From Mogibacterium sp. (GTDB taxonomy: Bacteria > Bacillota > Clostridia > Peptostreptococcales > Anaerovoracaceae): a stretch of DNA of 58,191 bases. The number at the start of each line of letters is the position of its first letter. Positions within the stretch are counted from its first letter, which is position 1. Shown one piece after another: positions 1 to 8,348 of this stretch. Made by a program: the position numbers and the translations under genes. The DNA is taken from the NCBI GenBank assembly GCA_024403055.1, contig JAKSSO010000003.1, positions 1-58,191 on the forward strand. The letters run 5' to 3'. Under the pieces are notes generated by a model, which was not told where the DNA came from, ran no database searches, and saw only the letters and a list, made by a program, of their open reading frames with translations.

Positions 1-305
1 GTGCAGGCCAGATATCCGCCTTCGTGTTTCCCGACGAAGGTATCGTCAATATATACTTCAGAGATCTGATCTGCCGCACCAAAATGAAGGAGGATGCGAT
101 GTCCCTGCCATTCTGCCGGCACGCTAAGCGTGCGCTCGTAGGTCAGTTTCCCATTGAACTTCTGACCTGCGACCCCGGAGAGCTCGCTCTCCGGGCAGAA
201 TGGCACATTTATCACACCATCCCCATTCAGTTTCCATTCTCCGTTTAGACATTCCCAGTCCTCACGCACCAGCTGAGGTCTTGGATATACATTCCATGAT
301 GTCAT
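1..305 (-). CDS. Glycoside hydrolase family 2 protein, N-terminal part
   Basis: An open frame starts with ATG at 305 and runs off the left window edge; about 101 residues are visible. It begins MTSWNVYPRPQLVRED and continues with a jelly-roll-like stretch (LLHFGAADQ, EVYIDDTFVGKHEGGY). This matches the sugar-binding N-terminal domain of GH2 enzymes such as beta-galactosidases and beta-glucuronidases. The (beta/alpha)8 catalytic domain lies outside the window, so the substrate cannot be judged. The ATG directly follows the TAA of the upstream TSCPD gene, which suggests co-transcription and translational coupling. Confidence 0.75.
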   Translation of the reverse strand, partial: MTSWNVYPRPQLVREDWECLNGEWKLNGDGVINVPFCPESELSGVAGQKFNGKLTYERTLSVPAEWQGHRILLHFGAADQISEVYIDDTFVGKHEGGYLAC

Positions 306-551
306 TTATCTACCCGTTGCCTTCTTCAGAGCCTTTGCCAGCTGGTCAGGACATGACGTCGGCTTGAATCCGCATCTGATACCTTCGAGCCTTGCAATAG
401 CCTCGTCTACTTTCATTCCCTGTACCAGTTTGCTGACTGCCTGAAGGTTGCCGTGACAGCCTCCCGTAACAACGACTTCCTTGATGGTATCTCCATCAAG
501 TTCTATTTCCATCATCTGTGAACATACGCCCTGAGGATAATATACAAACAT
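306..551 (-). CDS. TSCPD domain protein (TIGR03905 type)
   Basis: A small protein of about 81 residues with the signature GGCHGN followed near the end by CGFKPTSCPDQLAKAL. The family is found in anaerobes and its role is not established; the conserved cysteines suggest metal or cofactor binding, related to the C-terminal domain of some ribonucleotide reductases. A start at 551 (MFVYYPQGVCSQ) fits the family length and has an AGGGAG ribosome binding site about 10 nt upstream. A longer reading to 602 would overlap the upstream HD gene and is less likely. Confidence 0.8.
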   Translation of the reverse strand: MFVYYPQGVCSQMMEIELDGDTIKEVVVTGGCHGNLQAVSKLVQGMKVDEAIARLEGIRCGFKPTSCPDQLAKALKKATGR

Positions 552-573
552 TCTTACTACTTCTCCCTGTTCC

Positions 574-1149
574 TTATAATCCGAGTACGTCAGCGATCTC
601 AAGCAGCGACTCTAATGAAATATCGATGAATTCATCCCAGCTGATACCGGTCTTCTCTATCTCCATAAGGTACTGTCTGTTAGCGCCGGCTGCGAATCTT
701 GATTCGTTGAATCTCTTGGCTACTGATTTGTGCTTAACACTTGCCAGCTTCTTGTCCGGATAGATCTGAGCTACAGCCTTGACAAAGCCGCTCATTGGAT
801 CTGCTGCGATAAGAGCGTACTCCAGTGTTGTCTCAGGATTCTTTCCGCAGACAGGATTGTGAGCCATGATGGCATTAGCCATTACAGGATCATCATAACC
901 CTCGTCCTTCAGTATCTTGGCAGAAGTAGGACCGTGAGTTGACAGGTCTGTTCTCCATGGGCATGTTTCCTCATCAAGGTCATGCAGCAGTCCGCATATG
1001 CCCCAGTACTCAACTTCATCCGGCGCAAGTCTCTTTGCAAGACCCTTCATGATCGCTTCTACTGCATAGCTGTGAACGATGTAGTTCTCGCCTTTTACAT
1101 GCTTGTGAAGTATCTCGTTTGCTTTTTCTCTTGTTAATTTCTCTGACAT
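574..1149 (-). CDS. HD domain phosphohydrolase
   Basis: 191 residues with HD-superfamily metal ligands: H26 in IVHSYAVE, the H56-D57 pair in GLLHDLDEE, and a downstream aspartate in ALIAADP. Such small HDIG-type proteins are metal-dependent phosphohydrolases with varied nucleotide substrates; the substrate here is unknown. A GGAGG site precedes the ATG. It sits 11 bp after the purine nucleoside phosphorylase gene in the same direction, so a nucleotide-related role is a reasonable inference but not shown. Confidence 0.8.
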   Translation of the reverse strand: MSEKLTREKANEILHKHVKGENYIVHSYAVEAIMKGLAKRLAPDEVEYWGICGLLHDLDEETCPWRTDLSTHGPTSAKILKDEGYDDPVMANAIMAHNPVCGKNPETTLEYALIAADPMSGFVKAVAQIYPDKKLASVKHKSVAKRFNESRFAAGANRQYLMEIEKTGISWDEFIDISLESLLEIADVLGL

Positions 1150-1160
1150 TTTTACGCCTC

Positions 1161-2003
1161 CTATATCTGAATGGCCAGGTCTACGACCCTGCTAAATATA
1201 TCATGTACCCTTCTGCCCGTCTCATTGACTTCAGCGCTGTTGATCGGCTGATCAAGCACGCCTGCAGCCATGTTGCTGAGCATTGAAATGCCTATTATCT
1301 CTTTCTTTGCATGATTGCAGATTATAGCCTCCGGAACGCTGGACATTCCGACTGCATCTGCTCCGATAGTTCTAAGGAACCTGATCTCCGCCGGTGTCTC
1401 GAACGAAGGTCCGCTCATCATTGCATACACACCCTCTCTGAGCGAAATACCTTCCTTTTCGCCGACAGCCTTGAGCTTATCTCTCAGCACCTTGTCATAG
1501 GTATCGGTCATGTCCGGGAATCTCGGACCGTATTCGTCCAGATTTGTGCCGATCAGTGGATTGGCTCCGCTGCAGTTGATATGATCGCTGATGATCATCA
1601 GATCGCCCTGGTTCCAGTCTTTGTTGATGCATCCGGCAGCATTGGTGATTATCATTCTCTTGAATGAAGGGAAAGCCAGCAACGTTCTTGCCGGCAAGAC
1701 CGTCTTGTCCATGGAACCGCCCTCATAATAATGAAATCTTCCTGCCATTATTATCACTTTTTTACCGAAGAGTTCGCCGTATACCAGTTCTCCCCTGTGT
1801 CCTTCAGCCTTGCCCGTCGCAAAGTGTGGGATCTTATCATAAGGGATCCTTATCGGGTCCTTCATCTTGTCGGCATAATCATTCAGTCCGCTTCCGAGAA
1901 CGATACCTACCTCCGGATCTGTAACACCCTCCTGCTCAAGATAGCTCTTTGCATCAAGTATAGCGGCTCTTTTGATCTCGTCGTCTCTGATCGTAACTTC
2001 CAT
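1161..2003 (-). CDS. Purine nucleoside phosphorylase (trimeric type)
   Basis: Phosphorolyses purine (deoxy)nucleosides to base and (deoxy)ribose-1-phosphate in purine salvage. About 280 residues, the usual size of low-molecular-mass trimeric PNPs. Visible motifs are the phosphate-binding GSGLNDYAD near the N-terminus, HFATGKAEGHRG, the base-site MSGPSFETPAEIR, MSSVPEA and SNMAAG. The ATG at 2003 is chosen over a GTG at 2009 because GGAG lies 7 nt before the ATG but only 1 nt before the GTG. Confidence 0.93.
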   Translation of the reverse strand: MEVTIRDDEIKRAAILDAKSYLEQEGVTDPEVGIVLGSGLNDYADKMKDPIRIPYDKIPHFATGKAEGHRGELVYGELFGKKVIIMAGRFHYYEGGSMDKTVLPARTLLAFPSFKRMIITNAAGCINKDWNQGDLMIISDHINCSGANPLIGTNLDEYGPRFPDMTDTYDKVLRDKLKAVGEKEGISLREGVYAMMSGPSFETPAEIRFLRTIGADAVGMSSVPEAIICNHAKKEIIGISMLSNMAAGVLDQPINSAEVNETGRRVHDIFSRVVDLAIQI

Positions 2004-2043
2004 TTTCACGCTCCTTATCCGGATCCAGTTCAGGATCCCGCCT

Positions 2044-2469
2044 CTACTTTTCTATCTCTTTTCTGACTTCATCAATACTGAGACCGTTCTCACGTGCAAT
2101 ACGGGCAATATCCTCGTACTCATACTTGCTGCGGCTCACTCCATAGCCGCTGACGTCCTTGCGTCTTACCTTGCCGTAAGCCGTATCGACCTCAACTTCA
2201 GTTCTGTCCAGAATATATCTCTCGAAAACCAGCTCTCTGATGCCTATGGTCGAAGTGTATCTGAAGATCAGTTCAAGCATCTCCTCTCGTCTGTCCTCAG
2301 TAGTCATGACTGTCAGCATCATTCCCGGTCTCGATTTCTTCATGACAAGCGGCGTAGCAAAAACATCCTTTGCTCCTGCATCCATCAGACGCTCCATCGC
2401 AAAGGCGATCTCCTCCGCAGTCATGTCATCGACATTACATTCAAGTTCAATTACTTTATCTCTGTTCAT
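2044..2469 (-). CDS. larC2: LarC C-terminal half (LarC2), nickel insertion
   Basis: Matches the C-terminal domain of LarC, the CTP-dependent nickel insertase that completes the nickel-pincer nucleotide cofactor. Seen here: VIELECNVDDM, VFATPLVMKKSRPGMML and ELVFERY followed by KVRRKDVSGYGVSRSKYEYEDIARIA. It is in a different frame from the N-terminal half: an open stretch reaches upstream to 2511 and overlaps larC1 by about 34 bp. An ATG at 2469 lies 8 nt after the larC1 stop, with GGAG 13 nt before it. Either frameshifting makes one protein or reinitiation makes two. Confidence 0.85.
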   Translation of the reverse strand: MNRDKVIELECNVDDMTAEEIAFAMERLMDAGAKDVFATPLVMKKSRPGMMLTVMTTEDRREEMLELIFRYTSTIGIRELVFERYILDRTEVEVDTAYGKVRRKDVSGYGVSRSKYEYEDIARIARENGLSIDEVRKEIEK

Positions 2470-2477
2470 TGTAGATA

Positions 2478-3302
2478 TTATACTCCATCCTGCACATAAA
2501 TACTCACGCAATTAACTGCAGTTTCGAATTCCTTGCTTCCCATTCCGCGTCCGGTGTGCGCTATCTCTCCGGATCTCAGTTTCTCTTCGAACTCTGCTCT
2601 GCTGCGGCAGAACTCATCAGCATGATACTTCAGCAGTACGGCACCCGTCGGTGTGCACAACTCCCCGAAAACAGGCTCTATATCGTCCTCTTTCTCCGCG
2701 CCTCTGTACGAAGGGATATCCTGCAGGAGCAGTTCGGTCGCAGGTGCAGGAACGTTCATGACTCCGTGAGCACATTTTACTGTTCCGTTTCCGACATTTA
2801 CAGGTGAGCATATCACCCTATCAGGCGATGTTCTTCTCATGAGATAACATGCAGCGGTAATGTCTGCGATCGCATCCAGCATGCCTACTTCATGGAAGTG
2901 TATCTCTGTCACCGGCTCTTCGTGTGCCTTGCTTTCAGCCTCGGCAAGCATGCGATAGACATTCTTTGCATCATTCTTCACCTGTTCAGGCGCACTGCTC
3001 GCATCTATTATTGAGAGAACTTCAGCAAGGCTGCGGTGTTCATGATGATGATGGTGATGATCGCTGTTATTACAGGACTCATCCCCGTTTTCTGAATGAT
3101 AGCTGCCACCGATCATCACTTTTACACGTGATCCGTTCACGCCCTTCTGGACCGCCGGTTCAAGAGCGTAGCTTATCCCGGGCAGCTCAAGAGCATCAAG
3201 CTCTTTCAGGTATTCCACAGGTTTATCTGCAAGGTCCAGCAGGGCTGCTGTCAGCATGTCTCCCGCTGCACCCATTGCACAGTCTATATATAAAGTCTTC
3301 AT
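2478..3302 (-). CDS. larC1: LarC N-terminal half (LarC1)
   Basis: The N-terminal domain of LarC opens with MKTLYIDCAMGAAGDM, the family's conserved start. HFHEVGMLDAIADI and GELCTPTGAVLL are further family motifs. A histidine run (H82-H87 and H89) fits a nickel-handling protein. It ends at a TAA after VSIYVQDGV, where single-chain LarC proteins would continue into the next domain. The start at 3302 follows the family; an ATG at 3317 is also possible and neither has a strong ribosome binding site. The gene follows larB by about 25 bp. Confidence 0.85.
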   Translation of the reverse strand: MKTLYIDCAMGAAGDMLTAALLDLADKPVEYLKELDALELPGISYALEPAVQKGVNGSRVKVMIGGSYHSENGDESCNNSDHHHHHHEHRSLAEVLSIIDASSAPEQVKNDAKNVYRMLAEAESKAHEEPVTEIHFHEVGMLDAIADITAACYLMRRTSPDRVICSPVNVGNGTVKCAHGVMNVPAPATELLLQDIPSYRGAEKEDDIEPVFGELCTPTGAVLLKYHADEFCRSRAEFEEKLRSGEIAHTGRGMGSKEFETAVNCVSIYVQDGV

Positions 3303-3327
3303 TGTCCTCTTCATCATTATCTGTTAC

Positions 3328-4104
3328 TCAGATCTGCTTGCCCATGTGGTTGATCAGATGTGCAAGATATCCTGCTCCATATCCGTTGTCGATATTCACG
3401 ACAGATACTCCGCTCGCACAGGAATTCAGCATTGAGAGCAAAGCACTCAGTCCCTCGAATGCTGCGCCGTAACCTACGCTGGTAGGCACTGCTATTACAG
3501 GACAGCTTGCGATCCCGCCTACGACGCTGGCAAGTGCGCCCTCCATTCCTGCTATCGCTATCACGACAGAGGCCTGCATTATTTCCTCGCTTGAGTCGAA
3601 GAGTCTGTGGATACCGGCAACTCCGACATCATAGAGACGCACCACCTCATTGCCGAGGGCTTCGGCTGTTACAGCTGCCTCTTCAGCGACCGGGATATCG
3701 CTCGTTCCGCCTGTCGCGATAACTATCCTGCCGATACCAGAGGCTGGCGGTATCTCACCTGCAATGGCGATACGCGCCTTGTCATAATATCTGTATTCTT
3801 TTCCTGCAGGAACATCTGCCAGCATTTTCTCGACTGCTGCATTCTTATCTGCATCTATCCTGGTCACCATGATGAATTCCTGGCCCGCTTCCATCATCTT
3901 TTTCATGATTCCTGCGATCTGTTCTGCTGTTTTGGATTCACCGTATATCACTTCCGCTACGCCCTTGCGAAGCTTGCGGTGAAAATCGATCTTCGCATAT
4001 CCGATATCCTCGTACGGCTGCATTTTCAGTTTCAGTACCGCGTCATCAACTGACAGTGTACCGTCCTTTACCATGTTCAGAATTTCGCTTATGTTCTCTT
4101 TCAT
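3328..4104 (-). CDS. larB: LarB, pyridinium-3,5-biscarboxylate synthase
   Basis: LarB carboxylates and hydrolyses nicotinic acid adenine dinucleotide to give the first pincer-cofactor intermediate. The 258-residue protein has the AIR-carboxylase-like (PurE-fold) C-terminal half: IVIATGGTSDIPVAEEAAVTAE, YDVGVAGIHRL, AGMEGALASVVGGI and AVPTSVGYGAAFEGLSALLSMLNSC. The N-terminal helix region is typical. It overlaps the end of larE by 4 bp (ATGA), which indicates translational coupling. Confidence 0.95.
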   Translation of the reverse strand: MKENISEILNMVKDGTLSVDDAVLKLKMQPYEDIGYAKIDFHRKLRKGVAEVIYGESKTAEQIAGIMKKMMEAGQEFIMVTRIDADKNAAVEKMLADVPAGKEYRYYDKARIAIAGEIPPASGIGRIVIATGGTSDIPVAEEAAVTAEALGNEVVRLYDVGVAGIHRLFDSSEEIMQASVVIAIAGMEGALASVVGGIASCPVIAVPTSVGYGAAFEGLSALLSMLNSCASGVSVVNIDNGYGAGYLAHLINHMGKQI

Positions 4105-4868
4105 AGAGATGCCTTCCTCGGAACCGTGTCCGCATTTATGTTACGATAATATTGCCCGAGCTCTTTTCTGATGAGCTCAAGCTCGCTGTTCAGCTTATCC
4201 ATCTGTCCTGCCGTCACCTGTATCAGCGCATCGTCGCCCTGCCTTCTTACTCTGAAATCAGAATAGCCCAGTTCAAAAAGATATCGCTCTGCCGTCTCCG
4301 TCGCCTTGAGTGCCGCCTCGTTTATCTCCTCGCCTGTTCTGATCCGAGTCGCAAGACATGAATATGCAGGCTTGTGAGCTGTCGGCAGCCTCTCCAGTTC
4401 AGAAAGCCTTCTTACCTCAGCCTTTGTGATGCCAAGCTCTCTGAGAGGTGATCTCATGCCGAGTTCAGCACTTGCCCTCATGCCCGGCCTGTCATCCGCG
4501 GAGTCATCAGCATTGTTACCGTCTATCACAAGTTCAAATCCGTCCGCATGTGCCGCCCTGCATAATTCCGACATCATCGCCCGCTTGCAGTAGTAGCAGC
4601 GATCCGGAGAATTGCAGGTGATACTCTCATCCTGGAGCAAAGCCATGTCTATCATTTTCAGAACAGTTCCCTTTGCACCGATTGCTTCCGCTGTATCCAC
4701 TGCACTTTCCAGTTCAAAAGAAGGCACGAACTCAGACCTGACACAGTATGCACTGATGTCAGCACCTGCTTTCAATGCAGCATGCAGAAGCAGGGCCGAA
4801 TCCGTTCCGCCGGAATACGCAAGTGCCACTTTGTTATTCTTTTCAAAATACTCTATCAAACGTTCCAT
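4101..4868 (-). CDS. larE: LarE, ATP-dependent sacrificial sulfur transferase
   Basis: LarE adenylates pyridinium-3,5-biscarboxylate mononucleotide and donates sulfur for the nickel-binding thiocarboxylates. The PP-loop SGGTDS is at about residues 19-24, followed by CNSPDRCYYCK (C85, C91, C94) and KPAYSCLATRI. C171 in the last motif corresponds to the sacrificial cysteine of the Lactiplantibacillus enzyme. At 255 residues the length is typical. The extra cysteines could mean a cluster-dependent variant, but that is inference. Confidence 0.94.
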   Translation of the reverse strand: MERLIEYFEKNNKVALAYSGGTDSALLLHAALKAGADISAYCVRSEFVPSFELESAVDTAEAIGAKGTVLKMIDMALLQDESITCNSPDRCYYCKRAMMSELCRAAHADGFELVIDGNNADDSADDRPGMRASAELGMRSPLRELGITKAEVRRLSELERLPTAHKPAYSCLATRIRTGEEINEAALKATETAERYLFELGYSDFRVRRQGDDALIQVTAGQMDKLNSELELIRKELGQYYRNINADTVPRKASL

Positions 4869-4889
4869 GATGTGCTGACACTGATCCCG

Positions 4890-5318
4890 TTATTTCATGA
4901 ATTTATCTATCGCATTATTGAGCTCATCGATAGACTCGTAATCTCCGGCCTGAACTGCATCGATAATGCATGTTGAAAGATGCTCCTTGAGAATGACTCT
5001 TGATACGCTCTGAACAGCAGAGTTGATAGCTGACAGCTGGATCAGAACGTCGCTGCAGTCTCTGTCCGACTCTACCATGTTCTTCACGGACTGCATGTGT
5101 CCTATGATCCTGGAAAGTCTGTTCAGTACGGCTTTCTTGCTCTCCTCACTGTGAACATGACCATGCTCGCCATGTGAATGCGAATGTGCATGTGCTATTC
5201 CCAGTTCATGCATGTGCTCGTGAGCTACACTGTCTATATGCTCATGAGAATGCTCGTGCGCATGCTCTGAATTCTGAGCTTCATTGCTCTGATATGAGGG
5301 GGATACGCTTTTTTTCAT
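4890..5318 (-). CDS. CsoR/RcnR-family metal sensor with His-rich N-terminus, probably nickel
   Basis: 142 residues. The C-terminal 80 form the all-helical CsoR/RcnR (DUF156) repressor fold (RLSRIIGHMQSVKNMVESDRDC...EHLSTCI). Residues 19-56 hold more than a dozen histidines. The ligand positions read H56, C88, H113, C117, with the 32-25-4 spacing remembered for the nickel sensor InrS (H21, C53, H78, C82) rather than RcnR (H-C-H-H). It lies between lar genes and a divergent ECF nickel/cobalt transporter, so derepression of nickel uptake and cofactor genes is the likely job. AGGAGG precedes the ATG. Confidence 0.85.
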   Translation of the reverse strand: MKKSVSPSYQSNEAQNSEHAHEHSHEHIDSVAHEHMHELGIAHAHSHSHGEHGHVHSEESKKAVLNRLSRIIGHMQSVKNMVESDRDCSDVLIQLSAINSAVQSVSRVILKEHLSTCIIDAVQAGDYESIDELNNAIDKFMK

Positions 5319-5374
5319 TTTTTTGACCTCCTAAAAAGCTTGGAATTTCAAGCGTTATATTATTTTCAATTTAC

Positions 5375-5404
5375 ATCCCCTACCGGAGCTTGTAACCGGG
5401 GGAT
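5375..5404. promoter_or_regulatory. Candidate metal-sensor operator
   Basis: In the 160-bp divergent gap, ATCCCC at 5375-5380 and GGGGAT at 5399-5404 form an inverted repeat, with TACCGG inside. G/C-tract dyads are typical operators of CsoR/RcnR repressors. The site lies upstream of AT-rich -10-like elements on both strands (TATAAC at 5422-5427 on plus, and a minus-strand TATAAC). Regulation of both the sensor gene and the transporter is inferred. Confidence 0.5.
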
Positions 5405-5479
5405 ACTTCATTTACACTCATTATAACAAAATAATTATAAATGCCAATACATTTATATATCTACCTAAGGAGGTTATTC

Positions 5480-6475
5480 ATGCATATCCCTGATAATTAT
5501 CTTAGCCCATCAACATGCGCAGTAATGACAGCTGCTGCAATACCTGCATGGGTCCACTCGATCAAAAAGCTCAAAGCCGAAATGCCTAAGGATAAAATGG
5601 TCATGTTCGGTATCGGAGCAGCCTTCTCATTCCTCGGAATGATGTTCAACATTCCTATGCCGGGAGGCACAACAGGACACGCTGTAGGAGGAACTCTGAT
5701 AGCACTTCTTCTAGGCCCCGAAGCAGCCTGCATTGCCGTCACGATCGCTTTGCTGGTACAGGCTCTGCTCTTCGGTGACGGAGGCATACTTGCATTCGGA
5801 GCAAACTGCTTTAACATGGCTTTCGTTCTTCCATATGTGGGATACTATTCATATAGAATGTTCTGCAGGATGTTCAAAGCTGACGAGCTGAACGCAGGCA
5901 ACAAGAAGAAAATCGTTTCGGCAGGTCTCGCTTCATATCTCGGCATAAATGCAGCTGCGCTTATGGCTGCGATAGAGTTCGGCATACAGCCGCTGCTCTT
6001 TACAAATGCAGCAGGTCAGCCTCTGTACTGTCCGTACGGATTGTCAGTATCTATTCCTGCAATGATGTTAGGTCATCTTACTATATTCGGTCTGGCAGAA
6101 GTTATATTTACAGTTGCAATATACAGTTTTCTGGCAGCAGGCAGCTCGAACAGCTTCTATGGTGAAGAAAATTTCAGTAAGACCAGCAGTACAGGTTTTG
6201 GCAGCAAAAAAGCAGGCATTCTTCTTGCAGTTCTGATGTTGGCTACTCCGCTCGGTCTACTTGCTGCAGGAACAGCATGGGGCGAGTGGGACATCGCTGA
6301 AATTCCGACCATGACCGAACAGTTCAGCTGGAACTCTCTGATGCCTGACTATACTCTCGGCAATCTGCCTGAATGGGCCGCTTACATTTTATCTGCTGTT
6401 GTCGGAGTTTCGATACTCGTCATTGCATTTAGGTTGATTGGAGCCGCAATGAAGAGTAAAATAAATTATGACTAA
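5480..6475 (+). CDS. ECF nickel/cobalt transporter S-component, NikMN/CbiM type
   Basis: Substrate-binding membrane component. The protein starts MHIPDNYLSP; in this family the free N-terminus and His2 coordinate the metal, which fixes the start at 5480, supported by AAGGAGG 7 nt upstream. About six membrane segments of CbiM are followed by a C-terminal part with two more hydrophobic segments (AGILLAVLMLATPLGL and AAYILSAVVGVSILVIAF). This resembles a fused NikN/CbiN-like domain, more usual for nickel than cobalt transporters. The lar and sensor neighbours favour nickel. Confidence 0.9.
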   Translation: MHIPDNYLSPSTCAVMTAAAIPAWVHSIKKLKAEMPKDKMVMFGIGAAFSFLGMMFNIPMPGGTTGHAVGGTLIALLLGPEAACIAVTIALLVQALLFGDGGILAFGANCFNMAFVLPYVGYYSYRMFCRMFKADELNAGNKKKIVSAGLASYLGINAAALMAAIEFGIQPLLFTNAAGQPLYCPYGLSVSIPAMMLGHLTIFGLAEVIFTVAIYSFLAAGSSNSFYGEENFSKTSSTGFGSKKAGILLAVLMLATPLGLLAAGTAWGEWDIAEIPTMTEQFSWNSLMPDYTLGNLPEWAAYILSAVVGVSILVIAFRLIGAAMKSKINYD

Positions 6476-7178
6476 TTTTCCGGAATGGATGAAAACTGAA
6501 GAAAATTACAAAGCCGTTTCCGACAGGGACGGCTTTGTTGGCAAGAGCGTTCTCTCTGTCATGGGAACGCTCCGTTTGCTACGTTCCTCCAAGACCTCAT
6601 ACGGCAGACTCGGCAAGGCCTTCCCTGCCCCGCTCAAGCTGGTCATCTGCCTTGCGCTTATACTCTGCTGCAGCATCTCGCAGAATATGTTTGTTACATA
6701 CTCCATTCTTGCGACTGTACTCATCCACGTCTGTCTGCTCAACAGTGAAAGCCTTAAGAAAACAGTATCTACAGCACTGCTGGCAGCATTCATCTCGGCA
6801 CTTATACTTCTGCCGGCTGTCTTTCTGGGCTCCCCGCAGTCGATGCTGACAGTTTCGACCAAGGTCTTCACATCAGTCTCACTGATCGGGATACTCGCTT
6901 CTACCACTGAATGGAACAGGCTGACATCCGGACTTGCAGCCTTCCACATACCCGGAATTTTTATTTTCACATTAGACATAACATTAAAATATATCGTCAT
7001 ACTGGGTGACATTGCGCTGGACATGCTTAATGCTCTCAAACTCCGTTCAGTCGGGATCAACAGGAGCAAAAGCAGCTCGCTTTCAGGAATACTCGTTGTG
7101 ACCTTCCTGAAATCAAGGCAGATGGCTGATGAAATGTATGATGCTATGGTATGCAGAGGATACGGAGACAAGGAATAA
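6468..7178 (+). CDS. cbiQ: ECF transporter transmembrane component CbiQ/NikQ
   Basis: The 236-residue T-component couples the S-component to the ATPase. Four to five hydrophobic segments are seen, and a C-terminal LKLRSVGINRS helix and MYDAMVCRGYG match the two CbiQ coupling motifs (A-R-G type). It overlaps the upstream gene by 8 bp and the ATPase gene by 1 bp (TAATG), so all three are one translationally coupled operon. Confidence 0.9.
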   Translation: MTNFPEWMKTEENYKAVSDRDGFVGKSVLSVMGTLRLLRSSKTSYGRLGKAFPAPLKLVICLALILCCSISQNMFVTYSILATVLIHVCLLNSESLKKTVSTALLAAFISALILLPAVFLGSPQSMLTVSTKVFTSVSLIGILASTTEWNRLTSGLAAFHIPGIFIFTLDITLKYIVILGDIALDMLNALKLRSVGINRSKSSSLSGILVVTFLKSRQMADEMYDAMVCRGYGDKE

Positions 7179-7861
7179 TGGAGAAGACACTGATCAGATT
7201 GAATGACATATGTTTCGCATACGATGGCCTGATCGCGCTTCGTCATGTCAGTTTTGATGTGAAGAAGGGTGAAACACTTGTGCTCCAGGGCTCAAACGGC
7301 TGTGGCAAGTCCACATTACTCAAGCTGCTGAACGGTCTCATTTTCGCAGAGCAGGGAACATACACGTTTGACGATGATATCATCGATGCAGGGACGATGA
7401 AGAACGATCGCTTTGCAAAGAGATTTCATCAGCGCATCGGTTTCGTATTCCAGAATCCTGACGTAATGCTCTTCTGCAATAATGTAAGAGAAGAGATCGC
7501 ATTCGGCCCGACTCAGATGGGTCTTGATGCAGAGACTGTTGACTCAAGAGTTGACGACCTCCTCAAAGCTCTCGATATCGAAAGACTTGCAGAACGTGCG
7601 CCTTATCAGCTTTCCGGAGGCGAAAAAAAGAGAGTCGCTCTTGCAAGCGTACTCTCCATGAATCCTGATGTTCTTGTACTCGACGAGCCTCTCGCAGGTC
7701 TCGACCGCCGCACGCAGGACTGGCTGGTCGACTTCCTTCAGTCCCTTCAGGAAGCAGGCATGACCATCGTCCTGTCAACTCATGACGATGTCCTCGCCCA
7801 CCTGCTCGGTGATCGCATCCTGTACATGAACGAGGATCACAGCGTCAATTATATTTTATAG
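7178..7861 (+). CDS. cbiO: ECF transporter ATPase CbiO/NikO
   Basis: 227-residue ABC ATPase energising metal uptake. Walker A is GSNGCGKST, the Q-loop VFQNPDVMLF, the signature LSGGEKKRVALA, Walker B VLVLDEPLAGLD, and the switch histidine is in STHDD. The true start is MEKTLIRLND at 7178, overlapping the cbiQ stop. The gene ends 8 bp from the stop of the convergent downstream gene. Confidence 0.93.
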   Translation: MEKTLIRLNDICFAYDGLIALRHVSFDVKKGETLVLQGSNGCGKSTLLKLLNGLIFAEQGTYTFDDDIIDAGTMKNDRFAKRFHQRIGFVFQNPDVMLFCNNVREEIAFGPTQMGLDAETVDSRVDDLLKALDIERLAERAPYQLSGGEKKRVALASVLSMNPDVLVLDEPLAGLDRRTQDWLVDFLQSLQEAGMTIVLSTHDDVLAHLLGDRILYMNEDHSVNYIL

Positions 7862-7868
7862 AACAATA

Positions 7869-8348
7869 TTAAGCTTTATGCTCCTTGCAGCTCCATTCGG
7901 TAACCGATAGTTTGCACATCAGAGTCCTCTGCAGGACCTCTTCCTGATAGTGATACTCCGGAGCGGGCATGATATGATGCATCAGTGTGTTAAGACCGTC
8001 GATTTTTTCGTCGCCTTCAAGCACACTGATTTTTACTTTGCCTATTACACTCATGTAATAATATGAAGCGGAACAACTGTCAGCTACCAGCGCACTGCGT
8101 CTGCCGTCGATCTCGAACGGAATTTCTCGTCCGTCTCGAGCCGCATCCTGAAGAATGCCCGCTTTACGGCCCTCGCGTGCTCCATGTATGAAAAAACTGA
8201 CACTTCCGTTCTCCGCCTTATATCCGTAGTTCAGTGGAAGAATGTATGTGCCCTCTGCATCACTCAGCGCCAGTCTCAGCACCTCCTCTTCTTCGAGCAG
8301 TTCACACATTCTGTCAAGGTCTATGATTTCTCTGTCACTCCTCCTCAT
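7869..8348 (-). CDS. Pyridoxamine 5'-phosphate oxidase-like flavoprotein (NimA type)
   Basis: About 159 residues beginning MRRSDREIIDLDRMCELL. It has the split-barrel flavin reductase features of the PNPOx/NimA group: VLRLALSDAEGTYILPLNYGY, VSFFIHGAREGRK and YYYMSVIGKVKI. NimA-like proteins reduce nitroaromatics or bind haem/FMN; the physiological substrate is unknown. The start at 8348 has GGAGG upstream and overlaps the end of the aldolase gene by 14 bp, implying coupling. Confidence 0.8.
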   Translation of the reverse strand: MRRSDREIIDLDRMCELLEEEEVLRLALSDAEGTYILPLNYGYKAENGSVSFFIHGAREGRKAGILQDAARDGREIPFEIDGRRSALVADSCSASYYYMSVIGKVKISVLEGDEKIDGLNTLMHHIMPAPEYHYQEEVLQRTLMCKLSVTEWSCKEHKA

